Positions 34,267 through 43,053 of a stretch of 64,000 nucleotides of DNA are shown in pieces. A program made the translations under genes and the position numbers. Position 1 is the first letter of the stretch; the number at the start of each line of letters is the position of its first letter. The DNA is from Chryseobacterium sp. ON_d1 (GTDB lineage: Bacteria > Bacteroidota > Bacteroidia > Flavobacteriales > Weeksellaceae). Location: NCBI RefSeq assembly GCF_006829085.1, contig NZ_BJTC01000012.1:126008-190007 (forward strand), written 5' to 3'. A model generated the notes under the pieces. That model did no database searches and had not been told where the DNA came from. It saw nothing but the letters and a program-made list of their open reading frames with translations.

Positions 34267-35430
34267 TTAATACGTATCAAAAATATGTTTCAGAATCGCT
34301 TTATCCTCTTCTGTTAAAGTGACTTTTCTTCTTGCCATGGCTCTTTCCGCTACTTCATATACTTTATCCAATTTGAACCTTTCATCATCTTTCAATCCGC
34401 CCCATGAAAAGTTTTCTACAAGATTGGGTGGAAAGCCCGGTTTAAAGATATTGGATGCTACCCCTACTACCGTTCCTGTATTCAACTGGGTATTGATTGC
34501 TGTTTTGGAATGATCTCCCATAATAAGGCCGGCAAACTGCAATCCTGTATCTTCAAAAGCTTTCGCTCTGTAGTTCCAGAATTTTACGTTTCCATAATTG
34601 TTTTTCATGTTCGAAGAATTGGTATCAGCTCCGAAATTACACCATTCTCCAATCACAGAGTTTCCTACAAAACCTTCGTGTCCTTTACTGGAATATCCAA
34701 ATATAATGATGTTGTTTACCTCACCTCCTACTTTACAATGTGGCCCTACCGTAGTTGCCCCATAGATCTTAGCTCCAAGATTAAATTTGGAATCATCACA
34801 AAGCGCTATCGGTCCGCGAAGATGACAGCCTTCCATGATCTCAGTATTTTTACCGATATAAATCTTACCTGTTTTTGTATTGATCGTGGAGAATTCAATA
34901 TAAGCTCCTTCTTCAATAAACAGATCTTTTTTATCTCCTAAAAATCCATTGGTTGAAGACAATTCCTGTGAAGTTCTTCCTTTCGTCAGCAGATCAAAGT
35001 CAAAATTAATTGCGTGATGGTTATAGGTAAACAGATCTTTCGGTCTCTTAAAGAAGATGAGGTCTTCTTTGATATCTGTCATTTTCTCAATCTGGTTCAG
35101 AGAAAAGCCTTTCATATTGATTTTAGCGGCGATCAATTCGTCTTCATAAACCAGGGCTTCTCCCTGCTTAAGATCTTTAATCTGTTGAATAACGGTTTCT
35201 GTCGGAAGAAAATTCGGAACCAGAAAAAGACTTTCTTTCTCCTCCGGGCTTTTAAATTTCTCCTGAAGGTACATTTCTGTGAAGTAGGTTACCTCAGTGT
35301 TTTCCAGGATTTTCTGCCACCTTTCAGAAAATGTAAGAATTCCGCATCGCATAGCGGCAACCGGACGGGTAAAAGTAAGCGGAAGAAAGTCTTCCCAATA
35401 TTGTGCGTCTGAAAATACTAATTGCATCAT
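34267..35430 (-). CDS. GlmU-like sugar nucleotidyltransferase family protein
   Basis: The protein has 387 residues. The N-terminal half is a divergent nucleotidyltransferase-like domain (SDAQYWEDFLPLTFTRPVAAMRCGILTFSERW). The C-terminal half is a left-handed beta-helix of hexapeptide repeats (GKIYIGKNTEIMEGCHLRGP, GAKIYGATTVGPHCKVGGEVNNIIIFGYSSKGHEGFVGNSVIG), as in acyl- or acetyltransferases. Bacteroidota carry this as a stand-alone GlmU family protein; sugar activation for cell wall or surface glycan is likely but unproven. It follows rpmE2, which has its own terminator. Confidence 0.85.
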   Translation of the reverse strand: MMQLVFSDAQYWEDFLPLTFTRPVAAMRCGILTFSERWQKILENTEVTYFTEMYLQEKFKSPEEKESLFLVPNFLPTETVIQQIKDLKQGEALVYEDELIAAKINMKGFSLNQIEKMTDIKEDLIFFKRPKDLFTYNHHAINFDFDLLTKGRTSQELSSTNGFLGDKKDLFIEEGAYIEFSTINTKTGKIYIGKNTEIMEGCHLRGPIALCDDSKFNLGAKIYGATTVGPHCKVGGEVNNIIIFGYSSKGHEGFVGNSVIGEWCNFGADTNSSNMKNNYGNVKFWNYRAKAFEDTGLQFAGLIMGDHSKTAINTQLNTGTVVGVASNIFKPGFPPNLVENFSWGGLKDDERFKLDKVYEVAERAMARRKVTLTEEDKAILKHIFDTY

Positions 35431-35483
35431 TCAGTTTTTTAGTTTAAGGTTTAAAATTCAAGGTTAACAAATTTACAATAAAA

Positions 35484-35515
35484 AAAGTCTTCCAAAAATT
35501 GGAAGACTTTAATAT
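35484..35515 (-). terminator. Terminator after rpmE2
   Basis: AAAGTCTTCCAA and TTGGAAGACTTT form a perfect twelve-base stem with an AAA loop and a T run on the minus strand. Confidence 0.88.
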
Positions 35516-35531
35516 TTTAATTATACAAAAA

Positions 35532-35783
35532 TTACTTAGCGAATTTTTTGTATTTGTTCATGAACTTATCAACTCTACCTGCAGTGTCAACTAGTTTCAC
35601 TTTACCAGTGTAGAAAGGGTGAGAAGTTGAAGAGATTTCCATTTTGATTAGAGGATACTCTTGTCCTTCGTACTCGATAGTGTCTTTTGTTTCTGCAGTA
35701 GACTTGCAAAGAAACACCTCGTCGTTACTCATATCTTTGAAAACAACAAGTCTATAATTTTCTGGGTGGATTCCGTTTTTCAT
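35532..35783 (-). CDS. rpmE2: 50S ribosomal protein L31, type B
   Basis: The protein has 83 residues. It has the L31 features IHPENYRLVVFKDM, STSHPFYTGK and a basic C-terminus (FMNKYKKFAK), but no CxxC zinc motif, so it is the zinc-independent type B form. In other bacteria type B L31 replaces the zinc form under zinc shortage; in flavobacteria it is usually the only copy. It has a strong promoter. Confidence 0.96.
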   Translation of the reverse strand: MKNGIHPENYRLVVFKDMSNDEVFLCKSTAETKDTIEYEGQEYPLIKMEISSTSHPFYTGKVKLVDTAGRVDKFMNKYKKFAK

Positions 35784-35855
35784 AATACTATTTTTAAAAA
35801 ATTAAAGTTTGCTTTCGAAATAGTAATGGATATTTCTCTGCTAAATTTTAGGTTG

Positions 35856-35886
35856 CAAAAATACAACATTTTTTCTAATTTCCAAA
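35856..35886 (-). promoter_or_regulatory. Promoter of rpmE2
   Basis: On the minus strand there is TTTG (35886-35883), then 19 bases, then TATTTTTG (35863-35856). This is a full match to the Bacteroidota -33/-7 consensus. The leader would be about 65 bases. Confidence 0.85.
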
Positions 35887-35967
35887 TAGTGGATTCAATA
35901 TTTTTTTATTGATAAGAAATTTAAAGTATTTTCGTTAAATTTGGAACTTACTTAAACTTTAATTTCA

Positions 35968-37377
35968 ATGAAATTCAAATTATTACTGGCTTTCTCCTTC
36001 TGGATGTTACTTCTGGCTGTATCATGCAATAAAGATGATATTACCTTTGACAGCCCTACACAGCAGTTACGCTTTTCAAGGGATACAGTATTCTGTGATA
36101 CAGTATATCATCAGGTACGTTCAGAAACCTATGTTGTGAAAGTATATAATGATGAAGACAAGGATATTATGATTCCGAGAGTCAACCTTGAAAAAGGTGC
36201 TGCTTCATTATATAGAATCAATGTAGACGGGAAGCCCGGATATGATTTTCAGAATGTTCCTTTAAGAAAAAAGGACAGTCTTTATATTTTTGTTGAAATT
36301 GCCCCGGAAGCTACGGGACCGGAAGCTATTGCTGAAGACAAAATTCTTTTCACAGGCCCAACTGGGCAGCAGCATGTAACTTTATTTTCTGTGGTTCAGG
36401 ACGCCGAGTTTTTTATCCAGACACCCGGAAATCCAAATGTAATTGCCAGTTCTACTACATGGAATAATAATAAAGCAAAGATCATCTATGGAAATCTCAC
36501 CATCAATCCAAGTGTAACCCTGGATATCAACCCCGGAACCAAGGTATATTTCCATAAAAACAGTGGAATGAAGGTTTCTTCCGGAGCTGTTTTGAACATC
36601 AACGGAACCCAGACTGACCAGGTTATCCTTCGTGGCGACAGAAATGATCCCCGTTATGATACGATTCCAAAAAACTGGAACTCTATCAGGTTTGAAGCCA
36701 ATTCTACACTGAAGATGAACCATGCAAGGCTTTTCGGGGGAACGAGAGGACTTGACATGAGACAGACCAATGCGACGATCACCAATTCATTCATCCACAC
36801 CTTCTTTGAATATGGAATTTATGCTGTAGGTTCTACAGTAAATGCCAACAACCTGGTGATGAATAACTGTGGCTTATCATGTATCGGAGTCTTCCTTGGC
36901 GGAAAACACAGCTATACCCACGCTACTATTGCCAATTATTCTAAAACAATGAGTTCTTTTGACCGGGCTGGGATCTTTGCAGCCAATGAATGGAAGAATG
37001 ATGCCGGACAGACACAGCAGGGGGCCTTACAACAGCTTGATATCAAAAACAGTATCGTATATTCTGACAGAGATGACGCTATTCATTTTGAACAGACCCC
37101 GGGGCAGCAGTTTGAATTCTTACTTCAAAATTCATTAATAAAATATACCAGCGCAACAGGATCAGGCTTCACTTTTGATAACAATCCACGTGTGATCCAA
37201 ACCACTAAAAATACCGATCCACAGTTTGTCAATTATTTTATGGCAAAAATGAATTTAAGAGTAAAACCCGGCTCGCCAGCTCTTGGAAAAGGAAATACAG
37301 CTGTTGCGGCAACGGTACCTTTTGATATTGTGAATGTATCCAGAACAACTAACCCAACTCTCGGAGCTTATCAATAA
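35968..37377 (+). CDS. Right-handed beta-helix lipoprotein
   Basis: The protein has 469 residues. The lipobox AVSC gives a lipidated Cys at residue 20. An Ig-like N-terminal domain (about 40-150, TYVVKVYNDEDKDIMIPRV) is followed by a parallel beta-helix (about 160-470) with turns such as LTINPSVTLDINPGTKVYFHKNSGMKVSSGAVLNING. Such proteins are surface-exposed in Bacteroidota; no catalytic residues are evident. It overlaps the start of the MazG-like gene by one base. A TAAATTTG box at 35936-35943 may be the -7 element. Confidence 0.82.
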   Translation: MKFKLLLAFSFWMLLLAVSCNKDDITFDSPTQQLRFSRDTVFCDTVYHQVRSETYVVKVYNDEDKDIMIPRVNLEKGAASLYRINVDGKPGYDFQNVPLRKKDSLYIFVEIAPEATGPEAIAEDKILFTGPTGQQHVTLFSVVQDAEFFIQTPGNPNVIASSTTWNNNKAKIIYGNLTINPSVTLDINPGTKVYFHKNSGMKVSSGAVLNINGTQTDQVILRGDRNDPRYDTIPKNWNSIRFEANSTLKMNHARLFGGTRGLDMRQTNATITNSFIHTFFEYGIYAVGSTVNANNLVMNNCGLSCIGVFLGGKHSYTHATIANYSKTMSSFDRAGIFAANEWKNDAGQTQQGALQQLDIKNSIVYSDRDDAIHFEQTPGQQFEFLLQNSLIKYTSATGSGFTFDNNPRVIQTTKNTDPQFVNYFMAKMNLRVKPGSPALGKGNTAVAATVPFDIVNVSRTTNPTLGAYQ

Positions 37378-37703
37378 TGGAAATTACCCAGTTACAGCAG
37401 CAGGTTGACGAATGGATCAAAACCATCGGTGTAAGATACTTTAATGAGCTGACCAATATGGCGATGCTGACAGAAGAAGTAGGTGAAGTCGCAAGAATTA
37501 TTGCAAGAAGGTATGGTGAGCAAAGTGAAAAGGAAAGTGACAAAAGCAAAGATCTTGGCGAAGAGCTGGCAGACGTCCTTTTTGTAACATTATGTCTGGC
37601 CAATCAAACCGGAGTGAATCTTCAGGATGCTTTTGACAGAAAAATGAAAATCAAAACTGACCGGGATAAAGACCGGCATCAGAATAATGAAAAATTAAAA
37701 TAA
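37377..37703 (+). CDS. MazG-like nucleotide pyrophosphohydrolase
   Basis: The protein has 108 residues. The MazG/dUTPase-like all-alpha fold is shown by the metal-binding acids EEVGEVARII and DLGEELADVLFVTLCLAN, with a conserved final KIKTDRDKDRH. It hydrolyses non-canonical or surplus nucleoside triphosphates. The ATG overlaps the stop of the beta-helix lipoprotein gene (TAATG), so the two are translationally coupled, although no functional link is obvious. Confidence 0.9.
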   Translation: MEITQLQQQVDEWIKTIGVRYFNELTNMAMLTEEVGEVARIIARRYGEQSEKESDKSKDLGEELADVLFVTLCLANQTGVNLQDAFDRKMKIKTDRDKDRHQNNEKLK

Positions 37704-37707
37704 TAAT

Positions 37708-37752
37708 AAATGATGGGTTATGAATTACAAATGAATTTTTAACTCATCATTT
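37708..37752 (+). terminator. Possible hairpin terminator
   Basis: AAATGATGGGTTA and TAACTCATCATTT pair at twelve of thirteen positions around a 19-base loop, followed by TTT. The loop is long for an intrinsic terminator, so confidence is low. Confidence 0.4.
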
Positions 37753-37773
37753 TTTAAGATAATGTAGATTATA

Positions 37774-38997
37774 ATGAAGCTAGAAAAATCAAAATTAGTA
37801 AGCAATAAAACAGTACAGATCAGCGGTTCGAAAAGTATCTCGAATCGTTTACTGATTCTGGAAAGTCTGTTTAGCAATATAAAAATCGGAAATCTGTCCA
37901 ATTCTCAGGATACGCAACTGCTAAAAAAAGCATTATCCGAGAATACAGAAGTGGTAGACATTCATCACGCAGGAACAGCCATGCGTTTTCTTACTTCTTA
38001 TTATTCTATCCAGGAAGGAAAGACAACTATCCTTACCGGTTCGGGAAGAATGAAAGAAAGACCCATCAAAAACCTGGTAAACGCCTTGAGGGATCTTGAA
38101 GTAGATATTGAATATATGGAAAATGAAGGGTTTCCTCCTTTAAAAATTACCGGAAGAAAGATTACCCAGACTTCCGTGAATGTTCCGTCCAATATTTCCA
38201 GCCAGTTTATCACATCTCTGCTTCTTATTGCAGGAAAGCTTGAAAACGGGCTTCAGATTAACCTTGTAGGAGAAGTAACCTCAAGATCCTATATTGAAAT
38301 GACACTGGATATTCTAACTAAATTTGGTATCCAGAGCAGTTTTGAAGGAAACACCATTAAGGTAAAACCTTTCACTCCCGATAACAATTCCGAGGTGGTC
38401 TATTATGAAGTGGAAAGCGACTGGAGTTCGGCATCTTATTTCTATTCTATCTGTGCTTTGGGAAGAGAAACTATTCACCTGAAAAGCTTTTACAAAGAAT
38501 CAACACAGGGGGATTCTGCAATTGCCAGTATCTACGAGAAATTCTTCGGAATCAAAACTACATTCTCAGAAGATGGGCATCAACTAACGCTGGAACCTCA
38601 GCCTGATTTTTCTTTCCCGGAAAAAATTGTCTTGGATATGAATGACTGTCCGGATATTGCTCAGACGCTCTGTGTAACGGCGGCAGCTTTAAAAATTCCT
38701 TTTGAAATATCCGGATTGGGAACGTTAAGGGTAAAAGAAACCGACAGACTTCTTGCACTCTATAATGAACTTCAAAAACTGGGTACTGAAACAGAAATTA
38801 CAGATTTAACTATTCAATCCACCAATTTCAAAGAGCCAGAAGATAACATTTCTATCAAAACGTATCAGGATCACAGAATGGCAATGAGCTTTGCTCCGTT
38901 TTGTCTGATTAAAGAACTTACTATTGAAGATGAAGATGTAGTGGAAAAGTCTTATCCCATGTTTTGGAAAGATCTTGAAAGCATACTGACTCATTAA
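37774..38997 (+). CDS. aroA: 3-phosphoshikimate 1-carboxyvinyltransferase (EPSP synthase)
   Basis: The protein has 407 residues. It transfers enolpyruvate from PEP to shikimate 3-phosphate in aromatic amino acid synthesis. The shikimate phosphate-binding motif QISGSKSISNRLLIL is at about 16-30. HHAGTAMRFLTSYY is the LPG/AGTAMR signature; the SxSSQFxTSLL and KETDR motifs are also clear. It is shorter than the E. coli enzyme (about 427) and belongs to the divergent flavobacterial type. Cytoplasmic. Its own terminator follows. Confidence 0.95.
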   Translation: MKLEKSKLVSNKTVQISGSKSISNRLLILESLFSNIKIGNLSNSQDTQLLKKALSENTEVVDIHHAGTAMRFLTSYYSIQEGKTTILTGSGRMKERPIKNLVNALRDLEVDIEYMENEGFPPLKITGRKITQTSVNVPSNISSQFITSLLLIAGKLENGLQINLVGEVTSRSYIEMTLDILTKFGIQSSFEGNTIKVKPFTPDNNSEVVYYEVESDWSSASYFYSICALGRETIHLKSFYKESTQGDSAIASIYEKFFGIKTTFSEDGHQLTLEPQPDFSFPEKIVLDMNDCPDIAQTLCVTAAALKIPFEISGLGTLRVKETDRLLALYNELQKLGTETEITDLTIQSTNFKEPEDNISIKTYQDHRMAMSFAPFCLIKELTIEDEDVVEKSYPMFWKDLESILTH

Positions 38998-39003
38998 TGT
39001 CAT

Positions 39004-39060
39004 AAAAATGTGGTAATTTGAAAATGATTTTTTATTTCAGATTACCACATTTTAATTTTA
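39004..39060 (+). terminator. Rho-independent terminator after aroA
   Basis: AAAATGTGGTAAT and ATTACCACATTTT form a perfect thirteen-base stem, extended inward by GAAA/TTTC with mismatches. It lies 8 bases after aroA. Confidence 0.75.
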
Positions 39061-39067
39061 TATAATA

Positions 39068-39751
39068 ATGATGAAACCTTTCTTTTCCTTTTTGCTTGTT
39101 TTATCGGTTTCGGGTTTATCTGCTCAGAATCTGAAAGTATTTTCAGTTCCGAAAGGATATACCCAAATTGCAGAAGCCAAAGGCGATCTTGACAGAGATG
39201 GAAAAGAGGAAACCGTATTGGTATTTGATACGGATATAAAGGTATCATACGAGCAGAACCCGGAAGGTACAATTGACTATAAAAGGGTTTTCTATATTCT
39301 GAAAAAGGAAAATAACGGCCTGAAAGTATGGAAAGAAAATTCTGACATCATTTTTTCAAGCGGATTCGGATTTTATCCTTCCAATAATACTCTTACAATC
39401 CATATAAAAAATAACTGTCTTATTATTGAACAGCTGTTTTTTACCAATTCAAGGCATACCCAGCAATATCAGCATACCTTCAGATTTCAGAACGGAGATT
39501 TTTATCTGATCGGTTTGTACGATCATTTTGAAGACACCTGCGATTTCAGTTTTACGAATGAAATCAATTTTTCTACAGGCCAAGTGATTGTTGACAGAGA
39601 ATATTCATCCTGTGATGAGGACACCAAAGTACCCGAAAACTCACACAAAGAGTTTACTCATCAATTCCCGGCTCTTATTAAGATGAATGATTTCTTTATC
39701 GGAGACCACAAGTTCAGGCTTCCCGGTTTGAAGGAGGATTTTGTATTTTAA
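39068..39751 (+). CDS. Secreted hypothetical protein
   Basis: The protein has 227 residues and a signal peptide ending GLSAQ. AKGDLDRDGKEETVLVFD resembles a Ca-binding FG-GAP-like or integrin-type repeat turn, as found in N-terminal repeats of secreted proteins. Later regions are beta-rich, with two acidic Cys (ECSS-like SSCDED). No sorting domain is visible. The start could be the second Met at 39071. Function unknown. Confidence 0.65.
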   Translation: MMKPFFSFLLVLSVSGLSAQNLKVFSVPKGYTQIAEAKGDLDRDGKEETVLVFDTDIKVSYEQNPEGTIDYKRVFYILKKENNGLKVWKENSDIIFSSGFGFYPSNNTLTIHIKNNCLIIEQLFFTNSRHTQQYQHTFRFQNGDFYLIGLYDHFEDTCDFSFTNEINFSTGQVIVDREYSSCDEDTKVPENSHKEFTHQFPALIKMNDFFIGDHKFRLPGLKEDFVF

Positions 39752-39888
39752 GAAGGAAGCATGAAGCAGGAGGCTCGAAGTTATTTTCCGGCAACTACTT
39801 CTTGATCAGTATTTCATGGTAAATTTGTTATTTTTAAAATCTTTGTAAGTATGGACAACCTTCTTTCTTCCAGCTTCCAATTTCCTGA
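39752..39888. repeat. Degenerate dispersed intergenic repeat, copy A
   Basis: The stretch starts with AGAAGGAAGC and has AGGAGGCTCGAAGTTAT, and ends in a purine-to-pyrimidine mirrored tract (CTTCTTTCTTCCAGCTTCC). A similar arrangement is at 50437-50594. The ends are roughly inverted copies of each other, like a REP/MITE remnant. No gene is present. Confidence 0.4.
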
Positions 39889-39981
39889 ATTTATACCAAC
39901 TTAATTATCTCTTAAAGTTAAATTAACTCCTTGTGCTTTGATATATTCTTATTTTTAAGCTACATTAAAAATAAAAAAACT

Positions 39982-40980
39982 ATGTTCAAACAAAGCATGA
40001 AACGTTTTACCAACATTACTCTTGGTGTGGTAACCGCATCTATTTTTTTCTCCTGTTCAAACGACAGTATGTTGGAAAGAGATTCTAATGAAATCAAGAC
40101 TGCTTCTTTAGCAAAAGCAAGCAACAGAGCTTCATTATTGCCTGTTGCCCTGAATAGCTGGATGTCCGGTCTTCAGGATAATATTTCCATTTCAAAGATC
40201 TCCATACCCGGTACTCATGATTCCGGAGCACGTATAGATGCCCCCGTTGTATCTGGTACAGCTAAAACTCAGGACCTCAGCATTGCAGAACAGCTGAATG
40301 CCGGTGTACGTTTTCTGGATATCCGCTGCAGACATATTGATAATGCTTTCGCCATTCATCATGGCTCGATTTACCAGAATATGAATTTTGATGACGTATT
40401 AAATGCGTGTTATGCATTCCTTCAGAGCAATCCGTCTGAAACGATCATTATGTCTGTAAAAGAAGAATATGACGCGTCCAACACAACCAGAAGTTTTGAA
40501 GCAACGTTTGATTCTTATGTTCAGAAAAATCCTTCAAAATGGGATCTTGGAGCCAATATTCCCACACTGGGAGCTGTAAGAGGAAAGATCAAATTATTCA
40601 GAAGGTTCTCTTCGGGAACAACCAAAGGAATCAATGCTTCGCCATGGGCAGACAATACAACTTTTGATATCAACAATTCCGGAGTACAACTTAAGGTTCA
40701 GGACTATTATAAAGTAACGAACAATGATGATAAATGGAACGGAATTTCCAGTCTTCTTAATGAAGCTAAAACTGATACGAACAGCAAGCTTTTCGTGAAT
40801 TTCACCAGTGGTTATAAGCCTGGCATTTTCGGTATCCCAAGCATTCCAACAGTATCCAACAATATTAATCCAAGACTTAAAACATTCTTCCAGACCAATA
40901 CTCAGGGATCATTTGGAATCATGCCGATTGATTTTGTAAATGCTGAACTTTCTCAATTGATCGTTAACACCAATTTCTAA
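39982..40980 (+). CDS. PI-PLC-like phosphodiesterase lipoprotein
   Basis: The protein has 332 residues from ATG 39982; an upstream TTG-started extension is rejected. FFSC makes Cys25 a probable lipid anchor. The PI-PLC X-domain is clear: SISKISIPGTHDSGA with catalytic H79, then LDIRCRHIDNAFAIHHGS with H126/H127 and the acidic DIR strand, and ETIIMSVKEEYD. It cleaves the phosphodiester of phosphatidylinositol or similar lipids. The surface or periplasmic location fits with the alkaline phosphatase fusion next door. Single gene with its own terminator. Confidence 0.88.
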   Translation: MFKQSMKRFTNITLGVVTASIFFSCSNDSMLERDSNEIKTASLAKASNRASLLPVALNSWMSGLQDNISISKISIPGTHDSGARIDAPVVSGTAKTQDLSIAEQLNAGVRFLDIRCRHIDNAFAIHHGSIYQNMNFDDVLNACYAFLQSNPSETIIMSVKEEYDASNTTRSFEATFDSYVQKNPSKWDLGANIPTLGAVRGKIKLFRRFSSGTTKGINASPWADNTTFDINNSGVQLKVQDYYKVTNNDDKWNGISSLLNEAKTDTNSKLFVNFTSGYKPGIFGIPSIPTVSNNINPRLKTFFQTNTQGSFGIMPIDFVNAELSQLIVNTNF

Positions 40981-41003
40981 ATTATTATTTGTTAGATTTA
41001 TTC

Positions 41004-41040
41004 AAAGGCTGTCTTTTTTTGAGGCAGCCTTTTTATTTTA
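41004..41040 (+). terminator. Rho-independent terminator after the PI-PLC-like gene
   Basis: AAAGGCTGTC and GGCAGCCTTT pair at nine of ten positions around a T-rich loop and run into TTTT. Confidence 0.75.
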
Positions 41041-41050
41041 AAATGAATTG

Positions 41051-41090
41051 AGAGAAAAAGACTGCTTCAGTCCGAAACAGTCTCTCTTTG
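41051..41090 (-). terminator. Terminator of the alkaline phosphatase fusion gene
   Basis: AGACTGCTTC and GAAACAGTCT pair at nine of ten positions around AGTCC, followed on the minus strand by TTTTTCTCT. Confidence 0.7.
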
Positions 41091-41116
41091 TAAAGTAAAA
41101 AAATGTAAATCAAAAA

Positions 41117-42943
41117 CTATTTCTGAATTCCGTAAGCTGCCAGTATTTTATTGAAGATCTCTGTATTTTCAAACAGTCCTGTGAACTCTTTTGAATTAGG
41201 TCCGTACGCAAAAACACTTGATGGAATGGAAGTATGGTCATTTGTACTGAAGTTTCCGAATACCCAGCCATCTTTGAGACTTCCGTCCAGAAGCGTTAAA
41301 CCACCTGTTTCGTGATCTCCTACAACAATGACTAATGTCTCTTTATTTTCGTCAGCAAACTTCATAGCTTTTCCTACCACATGATCGAAGTCCAGTAATT
41401 CTGTGACCAGCTGCTCTATATTGTTGCTATGTCCTCCGCCATCTGTCTGCGAAGCTTCAATCATCATAAAGAAGCCTTCCTTACTGTTTTTTAAATCATT
41501 TAAAGTAAGATCAAATGCATCAGCCAGCCAGTTTCCCCTTCCGTTGCTGATTCTTTGTGAGGCCAGAGGATCAATCACAAGGGTGCGGTTATTGATTTTA
41601 TTGACTGATTTCAAATCCTGATAGAGATCGATTTTGGCATCTTTGAATTTCTGTATATTTTCCTGAGACAATCCACTTGTAGGACCACCGATCAATATTT
41701 TCGTTTTTGAAGCTGCAAAATCTTTCAGAATAGGCTCCGAACTGTTTCTGTTATCTGAATGAGCATAAAAATCTGCAGGAGTGGCATCTGTAACATCCCC
41801 TGTGGAAATCAATCCGGAAACCAACCCTTTTTCGGCAATTATATCAGGGATTTGTGCCAATGCTTTCCCCATATTATCCACCCCCACAAAAGTATTTTTG
41901 GTTTTCACACCTGTGGCAAATGCTGTAGAACCTGGTGCTGAATCTGTAATATACGCATTGGATGAATTGGTTTTGGAAAGGCCTGTGGATTTCATGTTGA
42001 AAACATTCAGCTTTCCTTTATTCGCGGTAAAGGCAGCATAATATTGAGGTAAAGAAGTTCCGTCAGGTATAAGAAGGATCACATTCTTTACCTTTTTCTC
42101 CACTCCGTCTGTTTTATAGGTAGGGGTATAAGTGCTGTACTCTTTTGTATTTTTATAAAAGTTTTTCGGGATAGCATTCATAAATTTTTTAAGGTCCGGA
42201 ATATGATCGGTATTGATATAATCCACTCCTAAATCCATCAGATTTACCCATGCATTCGGGAAATCCGGAGCTCCATAAAAACGAACAGGTTTCTGCTGGG
42301 AATGTGCCCTTTCAACTGCACTTTTGATTTTCTGGGTTTCTTCATCCCTTGGAATTCCTTTCCCGTTCCATTTTACCAACCCTGGAAGATCCGCACTGAA
42401 CATTCCGACCCTTTTCAGCTGATCTGCAGAATAATCTTTACCAAGATCTCCGTCGAAATAAAGATAACCCGGATAGTTTTTAAAATCTCCTGGCTGGGGA
42501 CGTCCTCCGGTAACCACAATTTTAATTCCTGAATTTCCGGTGATCTCAGGATACTTTTTTAATGTATTGACCAAAGCTGCCAGTGATGTTTTATAATCCT
42601 GTTTAATATCGATCAGCAACTGAAGTTTTTTACCGGCATCAGGATAAATATTTCCCCTGTTCAGCTTAATCTGTTTTGAAATATTATCGAGATAAAGACT
42701 TTCCAATGTCCTGTCTGCAGAAAGTTCCTTTTCCGTATGAGCCACCCAAAGTTTGCCTTCTACCAGAAAAACATCTGCCTCAATAGAACCAAAATTGGCA
42801 TAATAAGCCTGCCAAAATGGGATTTCCTGCATATAATCATTATGCGAATGTGCATTCCCGACATTATAATTTAAATAATTCTGTGCCTGATTTTCGGAAA
42901 AAACAGCCAGTGCCAGAACGGCTACAATTTTTGATAATTTCAT
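41117..42943 (-). CDS. GDPD/PI-PLC-like domain fused to alkaline phosphatase
   Basis: The protein has 608 residues from ATG 42943; the signal peptide ends NQAQ. Residues about 20-250 form a GDPD/PI-PLC-like TIM barrel (NAHSHNDYMQEIPFW, IEADVFLVEGKLWVAH, LQLLIDIKQD). Residues about 285-608 are a full alkaline phosphatase: nucleophile Ser335 in TDSAPGSTAFATG, metal ligands in GDVTDATPADFYAH, IEASQTDGGGH, VVGDHETGG and NDHTSIP. The fusion would cleave a glycerophosphodiester and then remove the phosphate in one protein. It sits opposite the PI-PLC gene and downstream of a SusCD pair whose transcript ends in its own terminator. Confidence 0.92.
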   Translation of the reverse strand: MKLSKIVAVLALAVFSENQAQNYLNYNVGNAHSHNDYMQEIPFWQAYYANFGSIEADVFLVEGKLWVAHTEKELSADRTLESLYLDNISKQIKLNRGNIYPDAGKKLQLLIDIKQDYKTSLAALVNTLKKYPEITGNSGIKIVVTGGRPQPGDFKNYPGYLYFDGDLGKDYSADQLKRVGMFSADLPGLVKWNGKGIPRDEETQKIKSAVERAHSQQKPVRFYGAPDFPNAWVNLMDLGVDYINTDHIPDLKKFMNAIPKNFYKNTKEYSTYTPTYKTDGVEKKVKNVILLIPDGTSLPQYYAAFTANKGKLNVFNMKSTGLSKTNSSNAYITDSAPGSTAFATGVKTKNTFVGVDNMGKALAQIPDIIAEKGLVSGLISTGDVTDATPADFYAHSDNRNSSEPILKDFAASKTKILIGGPTSGLSQENIQKFKDAKIDLYQDLKSVNKINNRTLVIDPLASQRISNGRGNWLADAFDLTLNDLKNSKEGFFMMIEASQTDGGGHSNNIEQLVTELLDFDHVVGKAMKFADENKETLVIVVGDHETGGLTLLDGSLKDGWVFGNFSTNDHTSIPSSVFAYGPNSKEFTGLFENTEIFNKILAAYGIQK

Positions 42944-42994
42944 TTGTAGATCTTTTGTTTTATAGGTCGAATGGAACAACCTATTTTTGAAAAA

Positions 42995-43030
42995 ACTCTA
43001 TCATCACAGAATGTTCTGTAATGATAGAGT
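42995..43030 (-). terminator. Terminator of the first SusCD operon
   Basis: ACTCTATCAT-C-ACAGAA pairs with TTCTGT-A-ATGATAGAGT: seventeen positions with one mismatch and a TG loop, then a T run on the minus strand. Confidence 0.85.
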
Positions 43031-43053
43031 GTCTTATATATAAAGATTAAATT

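Noticed and set aside
34510..34941. Plus-strand open frame of 143 codons inside the GlmU-like gene
   Set aside because: It is antisense to a well-supported coding region with hexapeptide repeats and has no recognisable features.
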